Assembly: GCA_022826865.1 (NCBI GenBank)
Contig: JAJDUC010000043.1
Coordinates: forward strand, 1 to 64,000
Source of the DNA: Anaerolineae bacterium
Lineage (GTDB): Bacteria; Chloroflexota; Anaerolineae; Aggregatilineales; Phototrophicaceae
Length of the DNA stretch: 64,000 bases
Direction of reading: 5' to 3'
Program-made: the position numbers and the translations under genes
Notes under the pieces: generated by a model
What the model saw: only the letters and a program-made list of their open reading frames with translations
Database searches by the model: none
Told to the model about the DNA's origin: nothing
Shown here: piece after piece, positions 1 to 7,517 of the stretch
How the letters are laid out: the number at the start of each line of letters is the position of its first letter
Numbering within the stretch: the first letter of the stretch is position 1

Positions 1-36
1 GGAATTTCAACCGACTTCGATGCACTCCTCCCCGTC

Positions 37-227
37 CAGGGCAATCGCATCAAAATCATAATGAGCGGTTCGCTACGAAAATTGCGGAAGTGTAGGGGCG
101 TCTCGTGAGACGCCCGTTGAAAATGGCCTGCAAATTGTGGGGGTTCAGCGAAACGCCCCTACGGATTACATAATTTGAGGGGAAAATGTCATTAATCGGC
201 GCACTTTAATTTGATGCGATTGCCCTG
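37..227. repeat. Inverted-repeat element with internal double hairpin
   Basis: A perfect 18-bp inverted repeat, CAGGGCAATCGCATCAAA at 37-54 and its reverse complement at 210-227, encloses about 155 bp. Inside, at 92-162, lies one copy of the GTAGGGGCG double-hairpin repeat that recurs through the window. The 18-mer occurs a third time at 50583-50600. No ORF is enclosed, so the unit looks like a non-autonomous (MITE-like) element. I see no clear target duplication next to the 18-mers. Bases 1-30 resemble the terminal part of the element at 47770-47922 (the AATTTCAACCGACT side) and may be the remnant of another copy cut by the window edge. Confidence 0.6.
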
Positions 228-517
228 ACTACCCTGCGGATTGGCATTTGCAATTGAGCCGGTTCTTGCTAAACTATGGTCTGCTATTGTGGCAGCCATA
301 TACGAATGCGAGATTGACATGAAAGCGAAATTGGCGTCGGGCTTCGGGGTGGCCCGCTCTTTCCTTATCTAGCTGAATGTCTCTTCGCCTTCGCCTCCCC
401 GCCACAGCATAAGTTTCAAGTCCCTGAACCAAAGAAAACAAGTGAAGCCTGCGGCCGTTCGCCTGTTCGCGGGCGCTTGCCGCGCCATTCGATTAAAGCA
501 AAGGAAAGACAGATTCA
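228..517. other. Intergenic region upstream of leuS
   Basis: About 290 bp with no convincing gene. A 17-codon ORF at 319-372 has no good ribosome binding site and only two leucine codons, so it is not a convincing leader peptide. A small hairpin (CGGGC paired with GCCCG near 335-355) is followed by a pyrimidine tract but not by a T-run. No T-box consensus was recognised. The leuS ribosome binding site, AAAGGAAAG, lies about 10 bases before the start. Confidence 0.4.
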
Positions 518-3289
518 ATGACCGAGACCTATCATCCGCATCAGATCGAAGTCAAGTGGCAGAAGCGCTGGGATGACAGCCGGCTCTATCGCTCCGAGGT
601 CGACTGGAACCGGCCCAAGCACTACGCTTTGACCATGCTGCCTTATCCCTCGGGCGATCTTCATATCGGCCACTGGTTCGCCATGACGCCTTCTGACGCG
701 CGCGCCCGCTGGATGCGCATGCGCGGTTACAACGTCCTCTTCCCGATGGGTTTTGATGCTTTCGGTCTGCCCGCAGAACAAGCCGCGATCTCGCGCAACA
801 TCCATCCCTGGAAATGGACTTACGCCAATATAGAGCGGATGCGCGATCAGTTGCGCAGCATGGGCGCGATGTTTGATTGGGAGCGCGAAGCCATCTCCTG
901 CACACCGGAGTATTACAAGTGGTCCGAGTGGTTCTTCAAGAAGTTCCACGAGCATGACATCGCCTACCGCGGCTCCGCCTTGGTCAATTGGTCGGAATCC
1001 TTGCAAACGGTCCTGGCCAATGAGCAAGTCATTGACGGCAAGGACGAGCGCACTGGGCAGCCGGTTGTGCACAAAATGATGGAACAGTGGTTCTTCGCCA
1101 TTACGAAATACGCCGACGAACTGCTCGACTTTACGGACATGGATTGGCCCGAATCGATCAAGATCATGCAGACCAACTGGATTGGCCGCAGCGAAGGCGC
1201 CCGCGCCGTTTTCCATACCGAGGCAGGCCGTCATCCCATCGAAATTTACACGACCCGTCCCGATACGCTCTGGGGCGCCACCTTCATGGTGCTGGCGCCG
1301 GAACATGATCTGGTGGAGTTGATCACCAGCCATGAACAGCGGGATGCCGTCGCCGCCTACATTGAACAAACGGCGTTGGGGACCGAAGTGGAGCGTATGG
1401 TGGAAGACCGCGAGAAAACCGGTGTCTTCACCGGCGCCTACGCGGTCAATCCGGTGAACGATGAAAAGATACCGATCTGGATCGCTGATTATGTCATGAT
1501 CACTTATGGTACCGGCGCGATCATGGCGGTGCCGGCGCACGATCAGCGGGACTTCGAGTTTGCGCGGGCCCAAAACCTGCCGATCCGCGTTGTCATCCAA
1601 CCGGAGGGAATGGATGAGCCGCTGACCTCTGAGGCGCTGACGGAAGCCTATAACGGACCCGGCGTGATGGTCAACTCCGACGCGATGAATGGCAGCGTCA
1701 GCACCTATGCCAAAGGCAGAAAAAACCCGGCAATCAACCGCGTAATCGATTGGCTGGAAGAAACGGGCAAGGGCGAAGAGGCGGTCAACTACCGGCTGCG
1801 CGATTGGCTGATCAGCCGCCAGCGCTATTGGGGCAGCCCGATACCAATGATGTTTGAAGGCGGCGCCGTCGTTCCAGTGGCCGATGAAGATCTGCCGGTG
1901 CTGCTGCCCGAAGATGTCGACTTTGCGCCGACCGGCCGCAGTCCCTTGACCTATCACGAGCCCTTCTACAAAGTGAACGAGACGCTCCGCCGCGAAACCG
2001 ACACCCTGGATACCTTTATGTGCTCGTCCTGGTATCAGTTGCGCTACCTGTCGCCGGAATGTGACAGCGCGCCTTTTGACGCCGAGGAAGCGGCTTATTG
2101 GCTGCCGGTTGATGTTTATACCGGCGGCGCCGAGCACGCGGTTATGCACTTGCTGTACACGCGCTTTTTCAGCAAAGCCTTGCGCGATATCGGTGTTTAT
2201 GACGCGGCCGCTGAAGCCATGCGCCGCAACGGGCGCGATCCTGAAGGCGCCTTCGACGAACCGATGAACGTGCTGCGCAACCAAGGACAAGTGCTGGGCG
2301 GCGAGCGGCAGGGCGACTTTGTCTTGTGCAGCGGTCGCGTGATCGGCGAAAAAATGCTTGCGCAGCGCGTCGAGGTGGTTGATTGGAATCAGGTTCCGGC
2401 TGGCTTTGATGGCGTCTTCGGCGAGATCGCGCATCGAACGGAGGATGTCTTGCATGTCAATATGGCCGGTGTCACCCAATTCGTACAAGTCCTGCCCGAT
2501 GCCGAAATAATCATTCCCGATATCCCGGGCGCCAACAACGTCAATCAGTTGCGCCATCATCTGGATATACAGCGCATGTCCAAAAGCAAGGGCAATGTGG
2601 TTAATCCGGATGAATTGGTCGAGACTTACGGCGCCGATGTCGTGCGCTGTTATCTGATGTTCAACTTTGATTGGCAGAAGGGCGGTCCCTGGAATGAGAA
2701 CAACATCAAAGGTCCCCAGGGCTGGCTGCAAGATCTCTGGGAGATCGCAATGGCGGGCGCGCCTGACGCGCCGGGCGATCCGGCCGCCGAGCGCGATGTC
2801 GAACGCAAACTGCATCAAACCATCGCCGTCATCGATCGCGGACTGGAAGATTTCAGCTTCAATACCGCCATCGCCGAACAGATGAAATTCAAGAATGCGC
2901 TGAAAGCGGCCCTGCGCGCCGAAACGATCGGCGCTGACATGTGGCGCTCGGTGATGCGGGGGGCAGTTCGGCTGCTGGCGCCTTTCGCGCCGCATATCGC
3001 CGAAGAGATCTGGGCGCGCCTGGGCTGGGAGTACAGCGTCCATACGCAGACCTGGCCCGCATACGATGCGGATAAAGCGCGCGAGGAGATGGTCGATCTG
3101 GTGGTGATGATCAATGGCAAACCGCGGGAAACGATCACGGTCGCCGTCGATATCGAGCGGGAGCGGGCGCAGGAGCTGGCGCTGGGGAGCGGCGCAGCCC
3201 AGCGCGCGCTGGGCGGCAAGGCGCCCAAGCGCGCCATCTTCATCCCCGGGCGCAACGGCAGCGACCCCAAGGTCAACATCGTCGTATGA
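518..3289 (+). CDS. leuS: Leucyl-tRNA synthetase
   Basis: This class I aminoacyl-tRNA synthetase charges tRNA-Leu in the cytoplasm. The 923-residue protein has the HIGH signature (LHIGHW, about residues 48-53) in the Rossmann catalytic domain. It also has a CP1 editing domain containing the conserved TTRPDTLWGATF stretch and the KMSKS loop as RMSKSKGN near residue 686, followed by the anticodon-binding helical domain. It is somewhat longer than the usual 820-870 residues. The extra length sits between the catalytic HAVMHLLYTRFF segment and the KMSKS loop, which is an enlarged leucine-specific domain. The start is supported by an upstream AAAGGAAAG. A 926-codon open frame on the opposite strand is a codon-bias shadow. 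No terminator is visible before the next gene. Confidence 0.97.
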   Translation: MTETYHPHQIEVKWQKRWDDSRLYRSEVDWNRPKHYALTMLPYPSGDLHIGHWFAMTPSDARARWMRMRGYNVLFPMGFDAFGLPAEQAAISRNIHPWKWTYANIERMRDQLRSMGAMFDWEREAISCTPEYYKWSEWFFKKFHEHDIAYRGSALVNWSESLQTVLANEQVIDGKDERTGQPVVHKMMEQWFFAITKYADELLDFTDMDWPESIKIMQTNWIGRSEGARAVFHTEAGRHPIEIYTTRPDTLWGATFMVLAPEHDLVELITSHEQRDAVAAYIEQTALGTEVERMVEDREKTGVFTGAYAVNPVNDEKIPIWIADYVMITYGTGAIMAVPAHDQRDFEFARAQNLPIRVVIQPEGMDEPLTSEALTEAYNGPGVMVNSDAMNGSVSTYAKGRKNPAINRVIDWLEETGKGEEAVNYRLRDWLISRQRYWGSPIPMMFEGGAVVPVADEDLPVLLPEDVDFAPTGRSPLTYHEPFYKVNETLRRETDTLDTFMCSSWYQLRYLSPECDSAPFDAEEAAYWLPVDVYTGGAEHAVMHLLYTRFFSKALRDIGVYDAAAEAMRRNGRDPEGAFDEPMNVLRNQGQVLGGERQGDFVLCSGRVIGEKMLAQRVEVVDWNQVPAGFDGVFGEIAHRTEDVLHVNMAGVTQFVQVLPDAEIIIPDIPGANNVNQLRHHLDIQRMSKSKGNVVNPDELVETYGADVVRCYLMFNFDWQKGGPWNENNIKGPQGWLQDLWEIAMAGAPDAPGDPAAERDVERKLHQTIAVIDRGLEDFSFNTAIAEQMKFKNALKAALRAETIGADMWRSVMRGAVRLLAPFAPHIAEEIWARLGWEYSVHTQTWPAYDADKAREEMVDLVVMINGKPRETITVAVDIERERAQELALGSGAAQRALGGKAPKRAIFIPGRNGSDPKVNIVV

Positions 3290-3445
3290 TGCCACAGTAG
3301 AACCAAGCGTGTCGAGCCATTGAACAGCATTCGCGTAGCCTACATGTATGGCTTAAGCAGGTCTGGCGTCAGGCAGCCTCCCCGCATCTGAATGTAGACT
3401 GTAGTCTGCAAAACAAATGCAAAGAGTGCCGTGTAAAGGAGAGGC

Positions 3446-4153
3446 ATGATGAAGGCCAGGTTGCTTCTGTTTATGTTGGTCTTTTTTCTCTCGGGGTTGA
3501 TCGTCAGCGCGCAAGGTGACAACACAGCGCTTATCAACCAATTGCTGGTCTACCAAGGGGAAACACATCACGGCGATGCCCACGTCGAGCGCTGGACGCG
3601 CGCCCTGGCTGCGCTGGGGCATGGCACCCACGCCAACCCGCTGACGCTTAGCGAGGCTCAAGAGATGGCGGACCGGTTCTCCCGCGGGCGTTGGCAGCCA
3701 GTCGTGGATGCGCTGCAGGCGCTGCAGACGACGCCAGACCCAGAGACGCCGTCAAGCAATGGCGGCAATCCTTGGGATACTGAATATGGACCCAGCTGGG
3801 TGGATGGCACGAACTGTTTCTGGTGGGTCGATTCCGAGACGGTGCGGGTACGTGAATTCAGCACCTTCAATGATTGGATCGAAGTCACGGAAAATGGCGG
3901 GACGGCTCCGGCATGGGTGAGCGCCTATGGCAACTATGTCACCAGCAGCCGCGCGCCCATGCCACAGGTGGTCGAGTTCCAAATCGGGTCGGACGCGACC
4001 TATCGAGTGTCGCGATTCTTGTCAGGGGGGAATGCAGGCAGTATAATGGAACATGTAAACACCTACGCTGGTTTGTCGGTCATTTACGCGACCGATTCCG
4101 CCGCCTGTAATGTCGCTTCGCGCATTTTCACGCCGCAAGGCAACTTCAGGTAA
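3446..4153 (+). CDS. Secreted protein of unknown function
   Basis: The 235-residue product begins with a hydrophobic signal sequence (about residues 1-24, ending near IVSAQG), so it is probably exported. After it comes a segment of the type HVERWTRALAALG...LSEAQEMADRF...W.PV (about residues 50-90). I recognise this pattern from large secreted repeat proteins of several phyla, but it has no assigned function. A Gly/Ser/Pro linker and a roughly 110-residue domain rich in Trp and Tyr follow; two cysteines (CFWW and ACNV) could form a disulphide. An AGGAGAGG ribosome binding site precedes two adjacent ATG codons (3446 and 3449); either may be used. The gene lies 44 bases before the selenoprotein gene and may be cotranscribed with it. 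Confidence 0.75.
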   Translation: MMKARLLLFMLVFFLSGLIVSAQGDNTALINQLLVYQGETHHGDAHVERWTRALAALGHGTHANPLTLSEAQEMADRFSRGRWQPVVDALQALQTTPDPETPSSNGGNPWDTEYGPSWVDGTNCFWWVDSETVRVREFSTFNDWIEVTENGGTAPAWVSAYGNYVTSSRAPMPQVVEFQIGSDATYRVSRFLSGGNAGSIMEHVNTYAGLSVIYATDSAACNVASRIFTPQGNFR

Positions 4154-4197
4154 AGGTGTTTATCATCCGACGAGGCAAGCAGGAAAGGAGTAGTCCC

Positions 4198-4491
4198 ATG
4201 CAGCAAGGTGGAATAGAGATCGTCATCAAGTATTGCGCGACTTGAGGGCACCAACCAAATGCCGTCAGTTTGACGGACGAAATTTTGAACGAGCGCGAAA
4301 TTGAATACTTCATCAGCAGTTGGAAGCTGATTCCGGCCACCGGTGGGGTATTTGATGTCTGGGCCAATGGCGAGTTGATCTTTTCCAAGAAAGAAGTCGG
4401 CCGTCACGCCGAACCCGGCGAAGTGCGGGCTGGCCTCTTGAAAGTCTTGGAGACTGTCAAAACCGCTGATGTCGAGTTGGCAGCCAAGTAA
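4198..4491 (+). CDS. Selenoprotein, SelW/Rdx family (in-frame TGA = Sec)
   Basis: A 97-residue Rdx-family (SelT/SelW/SelH) thioredoxin-fold protein that standard ORF calling splits, because codon 16 is TGA (4243-4245). Read through, the N-terminus is an IEIVIKYCATU segment. This is the family's beta strand followed by CxxC, with the second cysteine replaced by selenocysteine. The C-terminal half, with ATGGVFDVWANGELIFSKKE, matches the conserved Rdx core (TGGxFEVxxDGELIxxRK). The start ATG at 4198 has an ideal ribosome binding site, AGGAAAGGAG, seven bases upstream. A SECIS-like hairpin (4262-4276) lies 22 nt after the TGA. The role is presumably thiol/selenol redox chemistry; the partner is unknown. 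The alternative, a nonsense mutation in an ordinary Rdx gene, is unlikely because the TGA falls exactly on the redox cysteine and a hairpin follows at the right distance. Confidence 0.88.
4262..4276 (+). promoter_or_regulatory. Bacterial SECIS-like hairpin
   Basis: CCGTCA (4262-4267) pairs perfectly with TGACGG (4271-4276) around a three-base loop, GTT. The loop begins 22 nt after the TGA at 4243-4245. Bacterial SECIS elements read by SelB are short stem-loops inside the coding region, about 16-37 nt after the UGA, with a small apical loop that has a G at its beginning. This hairpin fits all of these. Both arms are coding sequence. Confidence 0.75.
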
Positions 4492-4527
4492 CGCAATCGA
4501 CGTTCCACGCAAGCCCAAGCAAGCCAA

Positions 4528-4566
4528 AACCGTTCCGTCAACGCGCAACCGACGGGGCGGTTTTTT
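4528..4566 (+). terminator. Rho-independent terminator after the selenoprotein gene
   Basis: AACCGTTCCGTC pairs with GACGGGGCGGTT (12 bp with two G-U pairs) around an 11-base loop and runs into six T. It separates the selenoprotein transcript from the transporter genes. Confidence 0.85.
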
Positions 4567-4584
4567 CTATTCCTACACAGCTTT

Positions 4585-4613
4585 TTGACATAATTACATT
4601 TTTGTTGTTCAAT
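4585..4613 (+). promoter_or_regulatory. Sigma-70-type promoter for the amino-acid transporter operon
   Basis: A perfect -35 box TTGACA (4585-4590), a 17-base spacer and a -10 box TTCAAT (4608-4613) lie just downstream of the preceding terminator and about 90 bases before the binding-protein start. The surrounding DNA is AT-rich. Confidence 0.7.
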
Positions 4614-4702
4614 GGGAGTAGGCTGTTATGCGGATAAGCGGCTGACTGGCAGCGCCTCCGCCTGGCAGTAAAACCATCATTCCGATTGGAGGGAGCGCAG
4701 AA

Positions 4703-5740
4703 ATGAAACGCCTTGTAGTGTTTTCAATATTGTTGATGGCCATGTTCGTAATGAGTACTGGGCTTGCCGCCGCGCAGGACGGTCACATTGTTGAGCGGAT
4801 TCGCGATCGCGGCGAGTTAATCTGCGGCGTCAACTCGGTGCTTCCGGGTTTCGGCACACAGAATGACGCCGGTGAATTTGAAGGCTTTGACGTTGATATT
4901 TGCCGCGCTGTTGCCGCTGCCATTCTCGGTGACGCGAATGCCATCGCCTTCCGTCCGTTGACGGCTGCTGAACGGCCTACTGCGCTCGCCGGTGGCGAGA
5001 TTGATATGCTTAGCCGCAATACGACCTGGACGCTCAGCCGTGATACCGAATGGGGCGCCACCTTTGGTCCCACCACCTTCTATGACGGCCAGGGCATCAT
5101 GGTCAAGGTTGAGTTCGGCGTGACCAATCTGGCCGAGCTCGGCGAAGAGAGCATCACCATGTGCGCCACCGCCGGCACAACCACCGAGTTGAATATTACC
5201 GACACGGCCGACAGGCTCAATGCGGACTGGGAATTGAGCACCTTCCAGGACTTTGACGCCATTATGGACGCCTACGAAGCCGGCGCCTGCGACGCCTTCA
5301 CCAGCGATGTCAGCAGTCTGGTTTCCCGCAAGGCGACCTCGGCGGATCCCGCCGCGCATCTTATTCTGCCGGAAGTGATCAGCAAGGAACCGCTCGGTCC
5401 GGTCAGCCCGCAGAATGACGCGAACTTCGCCGATATCATTCGCTGGACCGTTTGGGGTCTTGTCACTGCGGAAGAATTCGGCATCACCAGCATGAACATC
5501 GGCGACTACATGGACAGCGAAGATGCCGGGGTCGGCCGTCTGCTCGGACTGGGCGATAACGTGGCCGGCGATTACCTGGGCATCAGCGATGGCTTCATGG
5601 TCGATGTGATCACGCAGTTGGGCAACTACGGCGAGATCTACGATCGCTGGCTCGGCCCGGATACCATCTTTGGGCTGGAGCGTGGCGTTAACGCGCTCTG
5701 GACGGATGGCGGTCTGCTCTACGCGGCGCCCTTCCGCTAA
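4703..5740 (+). CDS. aapJ: Amino-acid ABC transporter, substrate-binding protein (AapJ/BztA-like)
   Basis: Extracytoplasmic binding protein of 345 residues, the usual AapJ length. It has a signal sequence (residues 1-24, ending at GLAAAQ) and then the opening typical of the family: IRDRGELICGVNSVLPGFG, and FEGFDVDICRAVAAAILGD. The segment LAGGEIDMLSRNTTWTLSRD matches the ligand-binding region of general L-amino-acid binding proteins. There is no lipobox, so it is probably free or held by its uncleaved signal, which is unusual for a monoderm. Its ribosome binding site is GGAGGGAG. It is the first gene of a four-gene importer set, followed by a strong terminator that probably makes it more abundant than the permeases. 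Confidence 0.92.
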   Translation: MKRLVVFSILLMAMFVMSTGLAAAQDGHIVERIRDRGELICGVNSVLPGFGTQNDAGEFEGFDVDICRAVAAAILGDANAIAFRPLTAAERPTALAGGEIDMLSRNTTWTLSRDTEWGATFGPTTFYDGQGIMVKVEFGVTNLAELGEESITMCATAGTTTELNITDTADRLNADWELSTFQDFDAIMDAYEAGACDAFTSDVSSLVSRKATSADPAAHLILPEVISKEPLGPVSPQNDANFADIIRWTVWGLVTAEEFGITSMNIGDYMDSEDAGVGRLLGLGDNVAGDYLGISDGFMVDVITQLGNYGEIYDRWLGPDTIFGLERGVNALWTDGGLLYAAPFR

Positions 5741-5769
5741 ACCGGCGACAGAATACAGCTTTAACTCGG

Positions 5770-5806
5770 CGGGGCGTGTCACCAACCAGGTGGCGCGCCC
5801 CGTTTT
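5770..5806 (+). terminator. Strong hairpin terminator between binding protein and permeases
   Basis: The 14-base arms 5770-5783 and 5789-5802 pair completely (with G-U pairs) around the loop AACCA, followed by TTTT. Partial termination here would give more binding protein than permease, a common arrangement in ABC importers. Confidence 0.85.
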
Positions 5807-5992
5807 GTGAATGCAGGGCATATCGCCAGCGTACAATGAGCGAACAACATTTGCTGCGAATCAAGCGGTTTACAGATTCCTCTTAAATCGATGCAGTAGA
5901 AAAAGTTGTCAGATACCAGCGCATTGCGTAAAATTGAGCCAGCCCGGTCGGGTTGAAGCCACCCTTGATGGATCATTCTTGAAGAGCGATTG

Positions 5993-7510
5993 ATGCGGAT
6001 GCAAAGCGAACAAGCCCAATATGGCAGCATATTGCCGGCGATCTTTCGCGACGGTCGCATCTTGCAGGGGATCGCTCAGATCATATTTGTCATGATCATC
6101 GTCGTGGTCATGAACGATTTGGGCACGCGCATCAATACCGCCCTGGATTCCACCAACCAGTCCCCGAATTTTGAGTTCCTTCAAAATCGAGCCGGATTCG
6201 ACGTTGCCGATTCCGGCGACTATCAGTCGAGCGATCGTTATATCGACGCCTTTCGCGTCGGCTTCATCAACACACTGCGCGTTGTGCTGCTCGGCTTGAT
6301 CGCCACGACTGTGATCGGGATCCTGGTGGGCATCTTCTTGCTCAGCCGCAACTTCCTGGTGCGGTCGATTTCGCGGGCTTATGTCGAAGTATTGCGGAAC
6401 ACGCCCGTTCTTCTGCAAATATTTGCCTGGTTCTTCATCGTTATATTCTCCCTGCCGCAGCAGCAGGATTCCTTCGCCTTCCCGCGGGAAGGCATCCGCA
6501 GTCTTCCGCTTCTTCAATATGCCTTGTCACTCATTGTCATTCTATTCATTTGGCAATATAGCGGGTCGCTGCGCCGTCCTGTCCGGCGGGCGGTTCTGCG
6601 CCAGGTGGGCATCGCCATTGTAGTCGCGGTTAACTTGTTTGGAATTGTGCTGGTCGGTTCTGGCTCGCCAATAGAATTCCTCCCCGGCATATACATCAGT
6701 ATCAAGGGCGTCGCCATCTTTGAATTGATCCCGAGTTCGCTCTTCGGCGTTTGGATGGTCTTTGTGGTCATCGGGATCGTAATCGCGATGATTTTGTGGC
6801 GCTATTTCGGCTACATCACCGAATCGACCGGGCAGCCCTTCCCGCGTACGCGCTACGCGCTAGCGGCCTTCATCGGGTTCACTGCGCTGGGATGGCTGAT
6901 TATCGGCATGCGTCCGACGCCGTCGCAGATTACGGTTTTTGACGAGGAGCGCGACGAATACATCGAATTGGACTATGACGACGCTTTTGAATCGGGCATG
7001 CTCAGCATCGAGCAGGAGCTTGAATTCACGCGCCAGCCCTTGCTTTATCGGCCGCCCGCCTTGGATCGCCGCGGGCGCAACATCGAAACCGGCATTGAAA
7101 TCTCGCCTTCATATCTGGCTGTCTTCCTCGGTCTGGTGATTTACACGTCGGCCTTCATCGCGGAAATTGTGCGCGCCGGCATACAGGCCGTGCCAAAAGG
7201 GCAGTTGGAAGCCTCGCGCGCGCTCGGCTTGTCTCAAGGCGATATGCTGCGCTTGATCATTCTGCCACAGGCCCTGCGCGTTATCATTCCGCCCTTGGGC
7301 AATCAGTTTCTGAATCTATCGAAGAACTCCAGCCTGGCGATCGCCGTTTCTTATACGGACATTTTCCAAGTGACGAACACAATCATCAATCAGTCCGGGC
7401 AGTCCGTCACCGGCATCCTGATGATTCTGCTCGCTTATCTATTCATCAGTTTGTGCATCTCTTTGGCGATGAACATGGTTAATCAGCGCTTCCAATTGGT
7501 GACAAGGTAA
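5993..7510 (+). CDS. aapQ: Amino-acid ABC transporter permease (AapQ/BztB-like)
   Basis: Inner-membrane permease of about 505 residues. After an N-terminal membrane segment (about residues 20-40) and a short extracytoplasmic stretch come the first permease helices, FINTLRVVLLGLIATTVIG and the family motif YVEVLRNTPVLLQIF. An insert with about four more hydrophobic segments follows (about residues 175-310). The C-terminal core holds the EAA loop for the ATPase, EASRALGLSQGDMLRLIILP near residue 405. The AapQ family is known for inserts between the first helices and the core; this one is on the long side. The start is ambiguous between TTG 5990, ATG 5993 and ATG 5999. It ends 7 bases before the next permease. 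Confidence 0.9.
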   Translation: MRMQSEQAQYGSILPAIFRDGRILQGIAQIIFVMIIVVVMNDLGTRINTALDSTNQSPNFEFLQNRAGFDVADSGDYQSSDRYIDAFRVGFINTLRVVLLGLIATTVIGILVGIFLLSRNFLVRSISRAYVEVLRNTPVLLQIFAWFFIVIFSLPQQQDSFAFPREGIRSLPLLQYALSLIVILFIWQYSGSLRRPVRRAVLRQVGIAIVVAVNLFGIVLVGSGSPIEFLPGIYISIKGVAIFELIPSSLFGVWMVFVVIGIVIAMILWRYFGYITESTGQPFPRTRYALAAFIGFTALGWLIIGMRPTPSQITVFDEERDEYIELDYDDAFESGMLSIEQELEFTRQPLLYRPPALDRRGRNIETGIEISPSYLAVFLGLVIYTSAFIAEIVRAGIQAVPKGQLEASRALGLSQGDMLRLIILPQALRVIIPPLGNQFLNLSKNSSLAIAVSYTDIFQVTNTIINQSGQSVTGILMILLAYLFISLCISLAMNMVNQRFQLVTR

Positions 7511-7517
7511 AAGGCCG

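Noticed and set aside
319..372. Possible 17-codon leader peptide or T-box before leuS
   Set aside because: No clear ribosome binding site, only two Leu codons, and no T-box consensus sequence recognised.
515..3295. A 926-codon open frame antisense to leuS
   Set aside because: It mirrors leuS almost exactly, has no recognisable domain and is explained by GC-rich codon bias. leuS has all expected motifs.
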